From the NCBI GenBank assembly GCA_963377175.1, contig CAUJNA010000174.1, forward strand, positions 120,422 to 184,421: a stretch of 64,000 nucleotides of DNA, in the 5' to 3' direction. The first letter of the stretch is position 1. The number at the start of each line of letters is the position of its first letter. This document shows positions 1-10,453 of this stretch, one piece after another. The notes under the pieces were generated by a model. It was not told the origin of the DNA. It saw only the letters and a program-made list of their open reading frames with translations, and did no database searches. Both the position numbers and the translations under genes were made by a program. The stretch is from Effrenium voratum (Eukaryota; Sar; Dinophyceae; Suessiales; Symbiodiniaceae).

Positions 1-2980
1 GTGTGGACAGGGCATCAGAGAAGATGTGAAAAGAGCACACACCCCAAGAAATTGTGAGCGTTCTTAGCCGCGGTAGCAACTTCCTTGTCAGTCACTTTGC
101 TTATCTCGACCGCAGTGTGCCGCAGTGATGGTTAAAATACATGTGCCAGAGCACACGCATCATTTTTCCTTGGACAAAGCCGCGTCAACATGTGGCCTGA
201 AGACAAAGTGCATTTCGCATGGCCAGCGTGAGAGATTAGCGCGCGCGGCTATGTCATGGTGGAACGTCTGTTTCACTTGAACCACAATTGCCAGCAAACG
301 CAGACTAGTTTCTGTTGCTGTCACGGGACAAGTGGGAAGAGCAGGGAGGGGCAAACCATCTGGTGACTGGGAGCAATCCTTTGCCAGAGCCCCATGGAAA
401 ACAACACACGTGAGCGCCCATGTGGAACGGCTTCGTTATCAACTTCTGGGCCATCATCGATCGCGAGCGTCCCTAGCCCCAAGCTGGACGGACCGAGTTC
501 TAAGTCTTTCCCTTCAACTGCGCTCCTTCACTTCGCTCTGCCAAAGCTCATAACATTCATCCCTTGCATCATCCCAATGTTCTTCAGTTGGCACCGCACG
601 GCATACTGCCAAATTACTGCCACTTCCGCCTCCCAGCCCTTACGCATGGCATCAATGCTGGTACAGGTGGTTTTGCAAAGTGAGCCGAAAGAACTGTTTC
701 CTTGCGCACCACGGAAGTGAGGGAACGTAGCTATAGACAGACAAGGCATCGCGCTGTCAAGAGACTCAGCTGTAGACGAAGCGCGTCCTTGAGGATCAGA
801 TGAGTCGTACGATGTCCAAATAATAGAATGGGAATAGCTGTACTGTGGAAATGCATGTTAGAAGAGCAAATTAACTCTTACCTGGTAAAGTCCTACCTCC
901 GGAGTTCTTGGCGTTACAAAGCCGGAATTGCCCCAGCCACTGCGCGCTGAGTACATCGGGGCAAGCCGCAGCCAATTGCAGCAAGTCATTGAGCGACGTC
1001 GCGCTTTCGTGCCTTCCAATCTCCACGCGGCACTTGGAGTGCTGCAACCTCCGTTCCTTGTCAATTTTTGTCAACTTGCGCCTGCGCAAAGGGTTTAGGC
1101 TTTAAGGAGGTCCTCTTACCCGACTTTCTGGAATTGGACAAATAGCTCTATCCGGGTGAAGCTAGATTTCTCAGTTTTTCCGCGCCCGGCGCCGGGAAGT
1201 TGCTGCTGTTTCTGAACCGCGCCCTGCATTTGCTGAAAGAACCAAGCTTGCTTAAGGTGTTTTTACAACTCTTTGCATCGATGCTCTCAAATTTCAATTT
1301 CATCGGTCATGCGATGCGTTGCGCATGCGTCTCGCGAACGCAGCATTTCCGTCGAAGCCCGACACACCCTGCAAGCGCCAACGCTTCCTTTTTGCCTTCG
1401 CTGAGCCATGGCCTTGCACATCATTTCTTGTGGATGCGCACGGATCCGCCGCTTACACCATACGTCGCCCGCCCAGGATGGCCGCTTTGAGGATCTTTGA
1501 AGGAACCAATCCACAGATCCGCTTTCAGCGCGAGCGAACGGCCTTGCCTCTTCCCAAAGATCCGTGGGCACCTCGGCCTCGGCCACTTCGGCCTCGGGCG
1601 CCTCGCCTCACGCTTTTAAGTCGACTGGGAGCCTGGGTTTTTTCAAGGGGCCTTGGGCCTCTGAGAAGCCTCTGGGGCTGGGGCCTCCGCCTCCGGGGCC
1701 TCCGAAACCTCCGGGGCCTCCGGGCGGGTGTGACTGGTGCTCCTGGCGGGCGCACGAGCCCATGCGCACATCAGCGCGTGAGCCGACGCAGAAGTACGCG
1801 GCTGTCGGGCTGGAGGCTGTGCCTCGGAATGAAATGATGCAAAATGATGCAACTTGATTTCAATCTCAGCATTTCAAATTTCCGTGCCTCGGCCTGCTGC
1901 CTCCTCCACCAGTTTCACAGCGGCCACGCCCAGCTCGCCTATGTGATTCCGACAGGCAAAGCGGCAAAAATGCAAAACCAATCTGCCTCCAATCCGCGAG
2001 GCCTGAGGCCAGGGAATTGGAAAGCCCGAGTCAAAAGCGCAGAGCCTGGGAGATTAAGGTGCGATGCTGCTCCTCGCATTTCAAACACACGCCGCACTCG
2101 TTTCGTGCAAAACTGAAAGACTTGGGAACTGACGACTGCTTGCCGCGCGCTACTGACTGCACCCCGGAACTCTCCGTCGAATCGGTCGAACCCGTCCCAA
2201 TCCTAAGCTCAATTCTCGCGGCTGGCTCATCTCACTCGTCTCACTCGCTCGGGCAGCGACGCTCAGCGCTCTAAAGGTGTCTCTCAGCGATCTCCTGGAA
2301 GCGCTGCACCGTCAGGCTGACTTTGAGTGCCAGCACGAGACAGTGCTCCTCCAGCGCGTGCCGTTGCCATCTGCCTTGCAAGCAAGAAAAAAACGTCCAA
2401 CAAACATTGCCTGAAACTGATCGCGCAAGCAAGCTGTGGTCGAGGCTGTGTCTGGCCCACTGTCCTTGATGGTACAAATTGTCACAAGGGACTGAACAAA
2501 CGACGCAATCTCCTCTGTGAAAGCCATGTCTGACCATGGCCCAGCAACTGCGGGCTACTTGACATTGCGAAGTGGCGAGGAACGTGTTTGTTCCTCTCCC
2601 TCTCTTCTTTTTCATCGTGCCAAAAGCACCGAACAAACATTGCAATGCGAATGCAGGTCAAACACCTGAAGACCTGTGCTGATGCTTCACTGTAAGATGC
2701 CAAGTTGCCAAACGTTGCGTTTTTGTTGCCTCTTTGTTCTTTCCGATGTTTTCTTTTAATCTCTTCTTCGCTTCTCCGAGTTTCGTTTCTTTTTTTTGCT
2801 TTATGTTTGTATATTATATATATACATATATATTTGGCTTTCTCTCTTAAGTTTTCTTTCTCTGACGTGTCGATGTGCGCTTTGGTGCGCTGCATGTCGA
2901 TCCGATCCGCAGGCTCACGTGTCCGAGCCGAGAAGTCTTTCCCAGCGAGCGGTTTGTTTGAAAAGAAAGAAGTGACTTCG
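1..2980. other. Gene-poor stretch, no supported gene
   Basis: Only short overlapping open frames occur on both strands and none shows a recognisable motif, a biased composition or a chain of acceptor-flanked exons. A short alternating TA run lies near 2815-2835. A weakly expressed or very finely split gene cannot be excluded by eye. Confidence 0.5.
1564..1735. repeat. Degenerate GGCCTC-rich minisatellite
   Basis: The tract repeats the cores GGCCTCGG, then GGGGCCTCC, many times with imperfect spacing. It is open in several frames on both strands, which explains the Pro/Arg/Gly-rich open frames seen here. I treat it as a compositional repeat rather than coding sequence. Confidence 0.6.
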
Positions 2981-2989
2981 CTTTGTTTG

Positions 2990-3461
2990 TGCGAAAGGGT
3001 TTGAAACAGAGTTTCGGGATGGATAAAACAGGCCCTAACCCACCAACAAGAAGAGACCACCTTATCCCCCCGGTCCCAAGGGCAAAGCGGTTGCCCTCGG
3101 CCGGCACAAACACGAACCAAAAGGGGTGCCAGTTTAACAAACAGAAGAAAGAACCCAGCAAGGGCAAGCAGCGCAGCAAGCGCACGAGCAACAGCACCAA
3201 ACCAAGCAAGCAAGCAAAGCGAAGCGCAGCGAGCGAGCAAAGCAAACCAGATGCAACAAACCAACCAAACGAATGACCCACCTCCACCAGGAGGCCAACC
3301 GCGGCGCTGCCGGCCCGCACCTTTTCCGTGTGCGAGATGGTGTCCGCGCCGTTGGCGCTGGCGACGAAATGGCAAACGTCAGTTGCCGCTTGCAAAAGCT
3401 TGAGCCAGACGGCGCATTGGCCGTGGCATGGAAACATGCTATGATAAAACTACATGCCCCC
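2990..3461 (-). repeat. Dispersed ~470-bp repeat, copy A (LTR or leader candidate)
   Basis: This segment matches 48709-49180 in the same orientation. The outer ~110 bp at the low-coordinate end and the outer ~70 bp at the high-coordinate end are well conserved; the centre is diverged but keeps the same CAAG/GCGAG-rich character. Read on the minus strand it can be framed as TGTAG...TTCGCA, a TG...CA boundary like that of an LTR. The other copy sits directly upstream of gag. Copy A has no recognisable gag next to it, so it may be a solo LTR, the 3' end of another element, or a retroposed leader sequence. Confidence 0.65.
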
Positions 3462-3565
3462 AAAAACACCCCCCTCGACTGTACAAAGAGATGGAGTGAA
3501 TTTGGAAAGGCGCATTGGCCATGTTGAAGTTGAAATGCAATAAACAAGAACAACAAAGCCGATTA

Positions 3566-3665
3566 GGCTACCAGGGTTCGCGACCCCATACCCGGGCACT
3601 CATTGGTGCCCGGATCCCGCCACCACCCCGAATTACGGGTATGGGGCGGATTCGCGCCGGTAGCC
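3566..3665. repeat. 100-nt inverted repeat (cruciform)
   Basis: The arms begin with GGCTACC and end with GGTAGCC. Inside them TTCGCG and CCCCATACCCG pair with CGGGTATGGGG and ATTCGCG. A second hairpin is nested within, with stem CCGGGCAC / GTGCCCGG and loop TCATTG. The structure could be a small MITE-like remnant or a structured non-coding RNA. No flanking target duplication was obvious. Confidence 0.7.
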
Positions 3666-3760
3666 AAATCAAACAAGAGAAAGCAAAAAGAAACAGAAAC
3701 AAAGATTCAACTCCAGAATGGCAGGCATGAAATAAAATTACGTTTGCAATGCAACCACAT

Positions 3761-3776
3761 CGAACCGTAAGGTTCG
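3761..3776. other. Short hairpin with GTAA loop
   Basis: CGAACC and GGTTCG form a six-base perfect stem around GTAA, a GNRA-class tetraloop if transcribed. It is short enough to be chance, and its only context is its closeness to the cruciform at 3566-3665. Confidence 0.3.
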
Positions 3777-4281
3777 AGTGGATTTATATCCTGAATTCAT
3801 GATTTAGGCGCATTGGCCTACTGGTTGAAACATGGTGCTTTGACCACAAGACCTTGGTCTTTAAAATAGCACCGTCTAGGCGCGCGATCACACAAAGACC
3901 TTCAGTGGGAACACCACCAGCTGCAATCAGCGGTTCAGGTCCGAGTAGGACTTCACCGGCAGCGGTGCAGCGCATCCGTGGTCCTCACCGCAGCACCTTG
4001 ATGAGTTCCATCTCCAGCAGCAGCAGCGGTGCTGGACGATGCTGACAACCAGCGGCCGTAGACACCGGCGAGGGTAACTGCCTTGCTGCGGCGACGCACA
4101 CCTGACAGGTAATCCCTGCCAGCGCGAATAGCGCACAGCTGCGCATGCAGTTGAATTCTGGAATGGCGAATAGCCCAAACATAGAAATACTACAGGGAGC
4201 ATTGTCCATTATGTGAATTTCGGAATGAAAGCACGCGCGCGTTGGCGCCGCTACGCAAAAGATGCAGACGGACACCAGGTA

Positions 4282-5271
4282 TTACCGATGTCGTCCGCCG
4301 CCGTGCCGTCCCCTCCCCTTGTTGAGGTTCCAATCCCCAGGAGGAGGAGGCACGGTCTCGGCCAACTCATCATCCGCACCCCAGGTAGGGGTATGCGGCG
4401 AGTTCGGATTCTCGAACTCGCGTGGATCACCCTGCATGTGCGGCTGCCAACCCTGCTGCATTGTGCCAGGCCACATTTGCGGCATCATGCCAGCCATTGG
4501 CTGTTGCATGTACCCTCCCATTGGGAAAGCGGGGTACATCGGGCTTGGGAACGGGAAAGGGGCTGCCTGAGCACCCTTGTATCCCGACCCGCGAGCATCA
4601 GGCTGATACCCGCCAGTGGGAGTTCTCGATCTGGCGGATCCGCCACGACCGAACTGCCCTTGTTGGTAGCCGTATTGGCCACCCTTGCCTTTGTACTGAT
4701 CACCTTTGTGACCCTTTCCTGGGAACTGGTCACCCTTGTGACCTCCGCCCTTGGGCCAGGATTGTGCAGGGGCTTTGCCCTTTTGCTGATCACCCTTTGA
4801 CCTGGATTCAGGTCGCGGGGTAGCAGACCGTTGGTCTCCCCTAGGAGTGGCTGCCCGCCTGTGGTGCTTCCCAACCGGCGGGTCAGCAAAGACAATGGCG
4901 CATTGGCCGTCGCGCCGCGAAGCGGGGACCATGTCAACCTTATTGTCTTCGACATAAATGTATGCCTCAGCATACTCAATTGGGGCCGTGATGGATCCAC
5001 CACTTGCCCGCAAAGAGTCGATATTCCAATCAAGAACAGTGGAAGCGTCGAAACTCGGATCTTCAGTATTGAAGTCCGTGAGGCGTCGCTCAGCCTGTAC
5101 CAACGACATTATGATGTCCGCGCGTGAGGCGCCTAGGCCATACAGCGGAACCAAATACCCGTCCTCGATCCCGATGCGGTAGGCATCAAACCCTGACCTT
5201 CCATTGTCTGCAAATGTGGCGGTCGATGAGGCGAGGGGCCCCAGAAGGGGGCGAGGGTGGCGAAATCAGTG
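4282..5271 (-). CDS. Gly/Gln/Lys-rich hypothetical protein, 5'-partial exon
   Basis: The frame is open from about 5271 (just after an in-frame TGA) to the stop at 4282, giving about 330 codons. The first ATG or other start is uncertain because the reading frame extends upstream of every candidate start. A TTTGCAG acceptor-like sequence near 5210 suggests that part of the upstream frame is intron. The first ~120 residues look globular (PLYGLGASRAD..., YAEAYIYVED). The rest is low complexity: HKGDQ/GKG repeats, then Met/Pro/Gln-rich sequence, then a basic GRGRHGGGRHR tail. This composition suits RNA or single-stranded nucleic acid binding, like a nucleocapsid tail. I do not recognise the family. 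Its position between the gag-pol-ORF3 strand and repeat copy A would also fit a terminal ORF of a related element. Confidence 0.55.
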
Positions 5272-5875
5272 CGAGCAAAGCTTGCAGCTCCAGCGGCGCA
5301 CATGCAATGCGCAGTTGGCATTTGTGTGTGTGTGTCCATTGTAGAAGCTTGGTCCAGCTGGGTAAGCAATAAGTGTTTGACGCGCGTTCAGCTATCTATA
5401 TGCGCCTGGTTTACTTGCAGGTGGGGCTCTAAGCCCGCTCCAAGAATCCGGCCAACGGCTCCTTGCCAGAAGGCCAGCCAAGCAACAACTTCAAGCCACC
5501 GCGCGTATGGCTCCGCTCTGCGTCGAAAGGCCGAACAACACTTGAGTCCCAGCACCTCGTCGTGGCCGTACTTGGTTAGCGCCAACATGCAATTGGAGGA
5601 GCTGTGGAACAGCGAAGGTGAGCGCGCGTCATTTCCATGATTTGCGCAAACAGGTGCCATTTCAAAGCTTAAGGTTGGGCCCGCGCAATGCCGCGGTTTT
5701 GTGATTTGATGTGTCCTGGTTTTTCGCTTTTCTTGTTTCTCCCGGCCCTGTTCTGGCCGGCGCTGTCCCAGAAGGCCTGGCTGTTTGTCCCTTTCTTTTT
5801 GCTAATTGTGTTGCAGGGCGTTGATGTCATCTATCTGCTATTATGTATATGTATTCGTTTGTTTTAGTGCGCATT

Positions 5876-6510
5876 TTCTTGCTTTATTGTGTTCTCTTCC
5901 TTTTCCCCCTTCTTGTTTTGCAACTTTCCTTCTTGCTTCTGATGTTCCTTTATCTATTTCCTGAAGAGTCTCTTTCTCTCTTCCTTTCTTTTTTTGCTTC
6001 TTCTTCGGTTCTGTTATCTCCTTCTTTCCTCCTTCTCTTGCCATTTCCGTTCCCACTCCTTCCGCCGCTCTTTGTTGCGGAACATTGTTCTTTCTATCTT
6101 TCTTTTCTTTCTTTCCTTCCTTCCTTCCCTTCATTCTTTCGGTCCCTTTCGGTCCTTCTTTCTTTCTTTATATCTTTCTTGCTTTCTTTCGTTCTTTCTT
6201 TCTTTTTTCTTCTTTCTCTTTTTCTGTTCTTTGCTTTTCTTGTCTGTCATTTCTTTCTTTCTTTCTTTCTTTCTTTCTTTTTTTCTTTCTTTTTTCTTTC
6301 TTTCTTTCTTTCTTTCTGTCTTTCCTTCTTTCTTTCTTTCTTTTTTTTTTCTTTCTTTCTTTTCTTTTCTTTCTTTCTTTCTTTCTTTCTCTTTCTTTCT
6401 CTTTCTTTCTCTTTTTTTTCTTTCTTTCTTTCTTTTTCTGCTTTGTGTCTCCCATTGTTTCTTTTGCGTTGCCTCGTTTTCTGTTCTTTCCCTTTTTCTT
6501 TCCCGCTCTC
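5876..6510. repeat. Polypyrimidine (CTTT)n tract
   Basis: About 630 bases are nearly all C and T, densest as CTTT tetramers between 6080 and 6440. It is open in all three plus-strand frames and gives artefactual Phe/Leu/Ser-rich translations. The strand asymmetry gives potential for triplex DNA. It is a microsatellite, not a gene. Confidence 0.9.
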
Positions 6511-7760
6511 CCTCCGCCTTCTTTGCCTTTCATGTGGCCCAAGCTTTTATGTTGGTGGAAGGTTGCTTCTCGCTCGCATTTGCTGGTTCTGATGGAGGCA
6601 ATGCTTTTCGGGGTTAGGCGCCAATACGAACATTTAAGCAAAGGTCCAAGGTTGTTTGGGCAGCTTGCTGCCAAGCCGGGCTTGTTTTTTGTAGGATCTT
6701 TTGTTCAAGGGGCCCTATTTGGGGACAGCCATCCGCTAAAGTTTGCGTGGAGCCTTTGCTTGGGGCGTTTGTCTATTGTGCTTCGCATGCTTTCCAAACA
6801 CAGACACCGAGGTCTGGGCGCCAAAAGTTTGTAATTCGGCCAAACAAACAACGAGCCTTGGAGTGGGCTCATGTAGGAGGACCCTGTCACGACAAAGCGG
6901 GCTTTGTTTTTGTAAAATCTGGTCAGGAAGAGGGGGGGTTGGAAAAAACCTGTGTTTGATGAACCCAAAAGTCTGCAAGCAGGCGCCGCCTCTTTTGGAC
7001 TGCTCAAAAGCCCAAAGCGAGGTGGGGGGACGGGCCTAGAACTTCGCCTGATCCGGTGTGCTCAAGGGCCGATGTGCTGATGTGTTCGGCGGAGGTGTCA
7101 CGCAAGAGGCCACTCAAACATATTGACAAGGGGCGCCAAACTGGAAGCGAGAATTTAAAGAAATCCGACACCTTTGGATTATAACATCCGCCGGGAAACA
7201 TACCTTGTTTGAGGCTTTCCCCGAGAAGCGCTGCTCATGTTGAACCTTTCTGCGACATTAAAGGGTGTGTAATCCCAGCATATAGTTCAATAATCTTTAG
7301 AAGGAAGCGAGGTGCCCTGACATTGCATTGGATGCTCCTTTCACTAGTTGTGACCCTGGCCACATTTCTGGCGCACACCATCAACTTTGGACTACAGCCC
7401 ACAAGCGTTCAGAAAACTTCTGTAGCACAAGGCGAAGGTCACCACTTTGTTCCCTTGCTCTGGCAATGGAACGCGCCAGAGCGCGACGTTCGGGGCCCAA
7501 TGGATGGGCGCCACAAAGAAAAACGGGCCAAACCGGCGCTCCACCTTTGTCTTGTTTGTTTTTTGTTGCGGCCCCGAGGGATCTCAACAACAGAACTCAA
7601 CAAACAGCTTCGCTTCTACAGCTCTCAGCAAGGTCGGCGCGTTGCCGAAGCTGCGAAAGGTGCCTGCCTTGCCGCTGCATGCGTGGCAAGCGTGCTTTCA
7701 TTGTTTGGGAAACGGCGCCCCTATGCCTGAGAACCATCATTCCTGTTTGCGACCTTCAGG

Positions 7761-7770
7761 TTTTGGCTCA
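7761..7770 (+). promoter_or_regulatory. Relict spliced-leader-like sequence upstream of a start codon
   Basis: TTTTGGCTCA matches ten of the last twelve bases of the dinoflagellate spliced leader (TTTTGGCTCAAG) and is followed by TAAG. It ends 25 bases before the ATG at 7796. In dinoflagellates, trans-spliced mRNAs that return to the genome by retroposition leave decayed leader copies just upstream of genes (Slamovits and Keeling). The match is short, so chance is possible. Confidence 0.4.
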
Positions 7771-7795
7771 TAAGGGTGCGGCCTTTTTGAGAACC

Positions 7796-8108
7796 ATGGC
7801 TGATGCCCTATTCAAAGGGGTCGATAAGCGCATGAGAGAAGAGCAAATGACAAAAGCTTATGCGCAGCCGACATGATTGAAAAGGGACAGCGCTATACGT
7901 CTTAAAATGTTGGACCGGTTGAAATTTGCAACTTGGCTTTTTGGTGCCAGGATTGGATCGTGAAAGTGGTCTGCAAAAATGAAGACTTTCTCCGAGAAAT
8001 CCGCTCCAAGCAAAAGAAGGCCAAGGTTAAGAACACTGAGGACTTTGGTTTGATGATTCCGCTGCTTGTTCTTCAGCCCTTCACATCCATGGCTGGTCCA
8101 AGTCAATA
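7796..8108 (+). CDS. Split gene A, exons 1-2 (putative start)
   Basis: The first candidate exon starts at ATG 7796 in the context GAACCATGG and reads MADALFKGVDKRMREEQ before its frame closes near 7870. A second exon opens after the acceptor TTTTTGGTGCCAG at 7950. It reads about 50 codons of mixed charged and hydrophobic sequence (for example DWIVKVVCKNEDFLREIR) up to about 8108. I recognise no domain. The relict leader just upstream and the regular exons that follow make this a plausible 5' end for the gene running to 25.8 kb, although it could be a separate gene. Confidence 0.45.
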
Positions 8109-8120
8109 ATTCTTTTGGAG

Positions 8121-8438
8121 GAGCCTGCGACCTTTTCCTTCCGCCGGGATGACCCCAAGAAGCATGTGACCCTGGACGACCAGGCCTGTGTGCTTCGGAC
8201 TTTGCGTGTTGCCCACCAAGCTGGTTCGGCGGGCCAGGTCGAGGCCAATTATGACCAGCTGAAGCCCTGGCTCGAAGTTTGCGGGCGAAACACTCCGTCA
8301 GGGAGAGAAATGCAGGCCCTTCCGTCTTGAAACTGTCCATGTTACTTTGCCAACCTGCCTGAGGCAGCCCTTCTCGCAGCCAATGAAAGTCACGCTCTTC
8401 TTTTCGCGAGCGCCCGCAAGGCAGCGAAGGCCAGTGGG
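8121..8438 (+). CDS. Split gene A, exons 3-4
   Basis: Exon 3 opens after TTCTTTTGGAG at 8120 and reads FRRDDPKKHVTLDDQ... through a helical-looking stretch ending near KPWLE at about 8278. Exon 4 follows an acceptor at 8363 and reads AALLAANESHALLFASARK to about 8438, where GTGACA offers a donor. Both have normal protein composition, unlike the surrounding sequence. The long minus-strand frame over the same bases has an unstructured Pro/Arg/Ser-rich translation and I consider it a shadow. Function unknown. Confidence 0.4.
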
Positions 8439-8478
8439 TGACATGTGGTTTCACTAGACTCAGCCTGTTCCTGGAAAG

Positions 8479-8736
8479 ACAATCGCTATCAAATTTGCTT
8501 GTCAGGCTGAGGCCTACGATGCCTGTTTGGACTGGCGAAGCTTGATCCAGGACTTCTTGGTGACAGAAAGGCGTTCTACTGGCGCCAGGCGCGATGTTGA
8601 GATCCATGCGCCCAGGGTCAGCTTCAATTTGGTTGCTACACAAACGAACAAGACACAGCTTCACAGGGTTGCCACACCCAAGGATATTGCTGAGCGCATT
8701 GCAATTGAAGTTTCCCTGCGCATGAAAACATCTTAA
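8479..8736 (+). CDS. Split gene A, exon 5
   Basis: The frame opens after the acceptor CTGGAAAG and encodes about 85 residues of ordered, charged sequence: TIAIKFACQAEAYDACLDW, then a basic stretch, and a C-terminal helix around PKDIAERIAIEVSLRM. The frame closes with TAA at 8734, so either the donor lies just upstream or this is the end of a shorter gene. No domain is recognised. Confidence 0.45.
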   Translation, partial: TIAIKFACQAEAYDACLDWRSLIQDFLVTERRSTGARRDVEIHAPRVSFNLVATQTNKTQLHRVATPKDIAERIAIEVSLRMKTS

Positions 8737-8787
8737 CCTGCCGGATTGTGGTGAGCACGCACCCCCGAACTCTTATAACACATATGA

Positions 8788-8990
8788 GTGCCCGACAAAC
8801 CTACCGACGAACGACTTAAAGTGGCCCTTGTCCTTGCAGAACAACTAAAACACGCATATCCGATAGACGCCCCAAAAACCGATACCCCTAGGCATAGCAT
8901 CTTGGGAGAAAAGACTCTGGCACGTTTGTGCCAAATCCATTTTTCATCAAAGGACACCACGGTCCGACCAACACCCCAACCAATGCCCTG
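8788..8990 (+). CDS. Split gene A, exon 6
   Basis: About 55-65 codons with clear protein character: PTDERLKVALVLAEQLKHAY, then DAPKTDTPRHSILGEKTLAR. AAAG followed by GACACC near 8952 could be the exon end. The helix-rich sequence fits a continuing large protein. Downstream, 8990-9500 is non-coding and includes a CTT-rich tract. Confidence 0.4.
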
Positions 8991-9175
8991 ACCTGTCGAG
9001 TGCAAATGCTCGCCCATTTGCCATGAAAAGCTTCTTTGTTTTGTGTTGTCGCAGCAACCAGATTCTGGATTTTCGAGCTGGAGCTGCGGAGGTGTACCTT
9101 GCGCGCCACTTGCGCTACAACGTTGCAGTTTTCGAGCTGGAGCTGCGGAGGTGTACTTCGCGCCGCGCTAGACTT

Positions 9176-9264
9176 CTCCTGCTTCTTCTCCTTCTCCGTC
9201 TCCTCCTTCTTCTCTTTTTCCTTCTCCTTCTCATTCTTCTTCTTCTTCTTCTTCGTTTCCTTTC
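9176..9264. repeat. CTT/CTCC polypyrimidine microsatellite
   Basis: The tract is almost purely C and T, mainly CTT and CTC trimers, and encodes Leu or Arg runs in every frame. Immediately upstream, a 31-base phrase (TTTTCGAGCTGGAGCTGCGGAGGTGTACYT) occurs twice, near 9072 and 9129, as a short direct repeat. Confidence 0.8.
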
Positions 9265-9519
9265 TCGTTTTCCCACCTCTGGCCTTGCCACCGCTATCTT
9301 TTCAATGTAAGCGCGAGCTTGCAGGTCACGCGCAGTGCAAAGCATTGATCCCCGATAGGGGACGCCCAAATGACCAATGTTGCTTAAACTTGCCAGTACG
9401 TCCGTCGCTCACACACATTGCAAAAAATATATCGTAATTAGCGCCAGACACCCCCGTGTCTCGAGCTCCCTTTCTTTTCTGGGTCCTGCCCCAGAGCGCG
9501 CCTAGGCGTGGGCCGCAGC

Positions 9520-9757
9520 AAGAGAGGGTCCAGGAGCTGAAGGAGATTGTGCGGCGGGTCTCTGGGCCTCGCGAGCGTTCAAAGGTGCCAGGGTGCTTTG
9601 ACTGTTGCAACTGTGTGTCCAGTACACATTGGTGGCTGCTTCGAATTCTGTATGGCTAGGCTCGAAGCGGATCTAGCACGACTCTTTCAACTATGAGTTC
9701 TAAAGACTTGGATGACCCTGCAGAGCCAGCTGGAACAGAGGCCGGCCAGAACAACAG
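9520..9757 (+). CDS. Split gene A, small exons before the acidic region
   Basis: Two short candidates. One at about 9520-9585 reads QERVQELKEIVRRVSG after a CAG acceptor. The other begins at ATG 9693, reads MSSKDLDDPAEPAGTEAGQ and ends at AACAACAG/GTTGTG, a good GT donor. Joining that donor to the AG at 9834 by a simple GT-AG splice does not keep the frame of the next exon, so the boundary or the start is wrong somewhere. An alternative is that ATG 9693 starts a second gene. Confidence 0.3.
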
Positions 9758-9834
9758 GTTGTGTCTCAAATGCGAACACTTATAAACGTGGTTTGAAAAT
9801 TTTGGCCCGCGTGTTTTTGCTCACACTGTGATAG

Positions 9835-10428
9835 GATCCGGAGACAGCAGCGGGGATTTCGGAGGCAGCAGCAGAGGGGTCACAGGCGGCCGGAGAGCAG
9901 GCGTGCGCATCGGCAAACCAGGCAGTAGCAGCGCGTGAGAAGGATGTAGCAAGTGCCGCAGGACACAAACCAGAATGCCCGAAGGAAAGCACGCATGCGC
10001 TAACAAGCAAGGCTGGCCCACCGGATTGCAAGGAAAAGCGGCAGCAGGTTGCAAACAAGGGTCAGTGCGGCAATCCTTTGAAGCGTAAGCTTGAAATGGG
10101 CGACAAGTCTGACAACAGCTCGTCCAGCAGCAGCGACAGCAGCACAGGCAGCAGCAGCTCTAGCAGTAGCAGCGATAGCGAAGGCGCTAGTGAGAACGAA
10201 GCTCCATCAACGCCAACACAGAAAGCCCCTGGCAACTCGGAAGATTCGGTTCCTTTGACGCGCGTTGTGGCCATGCCTGGCTTGCAACCAGAAACCAAAA
10301 GCGCCTGCGACACGAGTGTGACCGCCTCGGGTAAGCCAGCAGCCCCAGCGCAAGATGCTCCTCCAGAGCTGTCAGCGAAGGCCCTGACTTTGCGTGCGTT
10401 GCGTGGGTTTGTTTCGACACCTTTTTGA
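9835..10428 (+). CDS. Split gene A, Ala/Ser-rich disordered exon
   Basis: One frame is open for almost 200 codons. It is Ala/Glu/Lys-rich at first, then passes through a run of about 35 residues made largely of Ser and Asp (for example SSSSSSDSSTGSSSSSSS), then Pro/Thr/Ala-rich sequence. Such Ser/acidic tracts are intrinsically disordered linkers and possible phosphorylation targets. The exon probably ends near 10400, before the non-coding-looking GGTTTGTTTCG sequence. No enzymatic motif is present. Confidence 0.5.
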   Translation, partial: DPETAAGISEAAAEGSQAAGEQACASANQAVAAREKDVASAAGHKPECPKESTHALTSKAGPPDCKEKRQQVANKGQCGNPLKRKLEMGDKSDNSSSSSSDSSTGSSSSSSSSDSEGASENEAPSTPTQKAPGNSEDSVPLTRVVAMPGLQPETKSACDTSVTASGKPAAPAQDAPPELSAKALTLRALRGFVSTPF

Positions 10429-10453
10429 GGTCGCGCGCATGCGTCTTGCAAAG

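Larger units (their letters stand above)
5272..7795. other. Gene-free stretch with polypyrimidine block
   Basis: No supported gene. The minus-strand open frame at 5388-5660 has some protein-like sequence but no motif and no clear splice link to the ORF at 4282-5271. The centre is the polypyrimidine block annotated separately. 6640-7200 contains short diffuse similarities to itself (phrases around GGGCTTTGTTTTTGTA) and nothing coding. Confidence 0.4.

Noticed and set aside
2482..3437. Minus-strand frames through repeat copy A
   Set aside because: Their openness follows from the CAAG-rich repeat; the equivalent frames are not preserved in copy B.
3807..3875. tRNA-like sequence with a possible TTG anticodon arm
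   Set aside because: The anticodon arm pairs only partly, the A and B boxes are imperfect and no matching acceptor stem could be closed.
5841..6834. Plus-strand Phe/Leu/Ser-rich and minus-strand Lys/Glu-rich frames
   Set aside because: They come from the polypyrimidine tract and lack any protein-like composition.
7858..8664. 268-codon minus-strand frame
   Set aside because: Its translation is Pro/Arg/Ser-rich without order, while the opposite strand holds acceptor-bounded exons with folded-protein composition.
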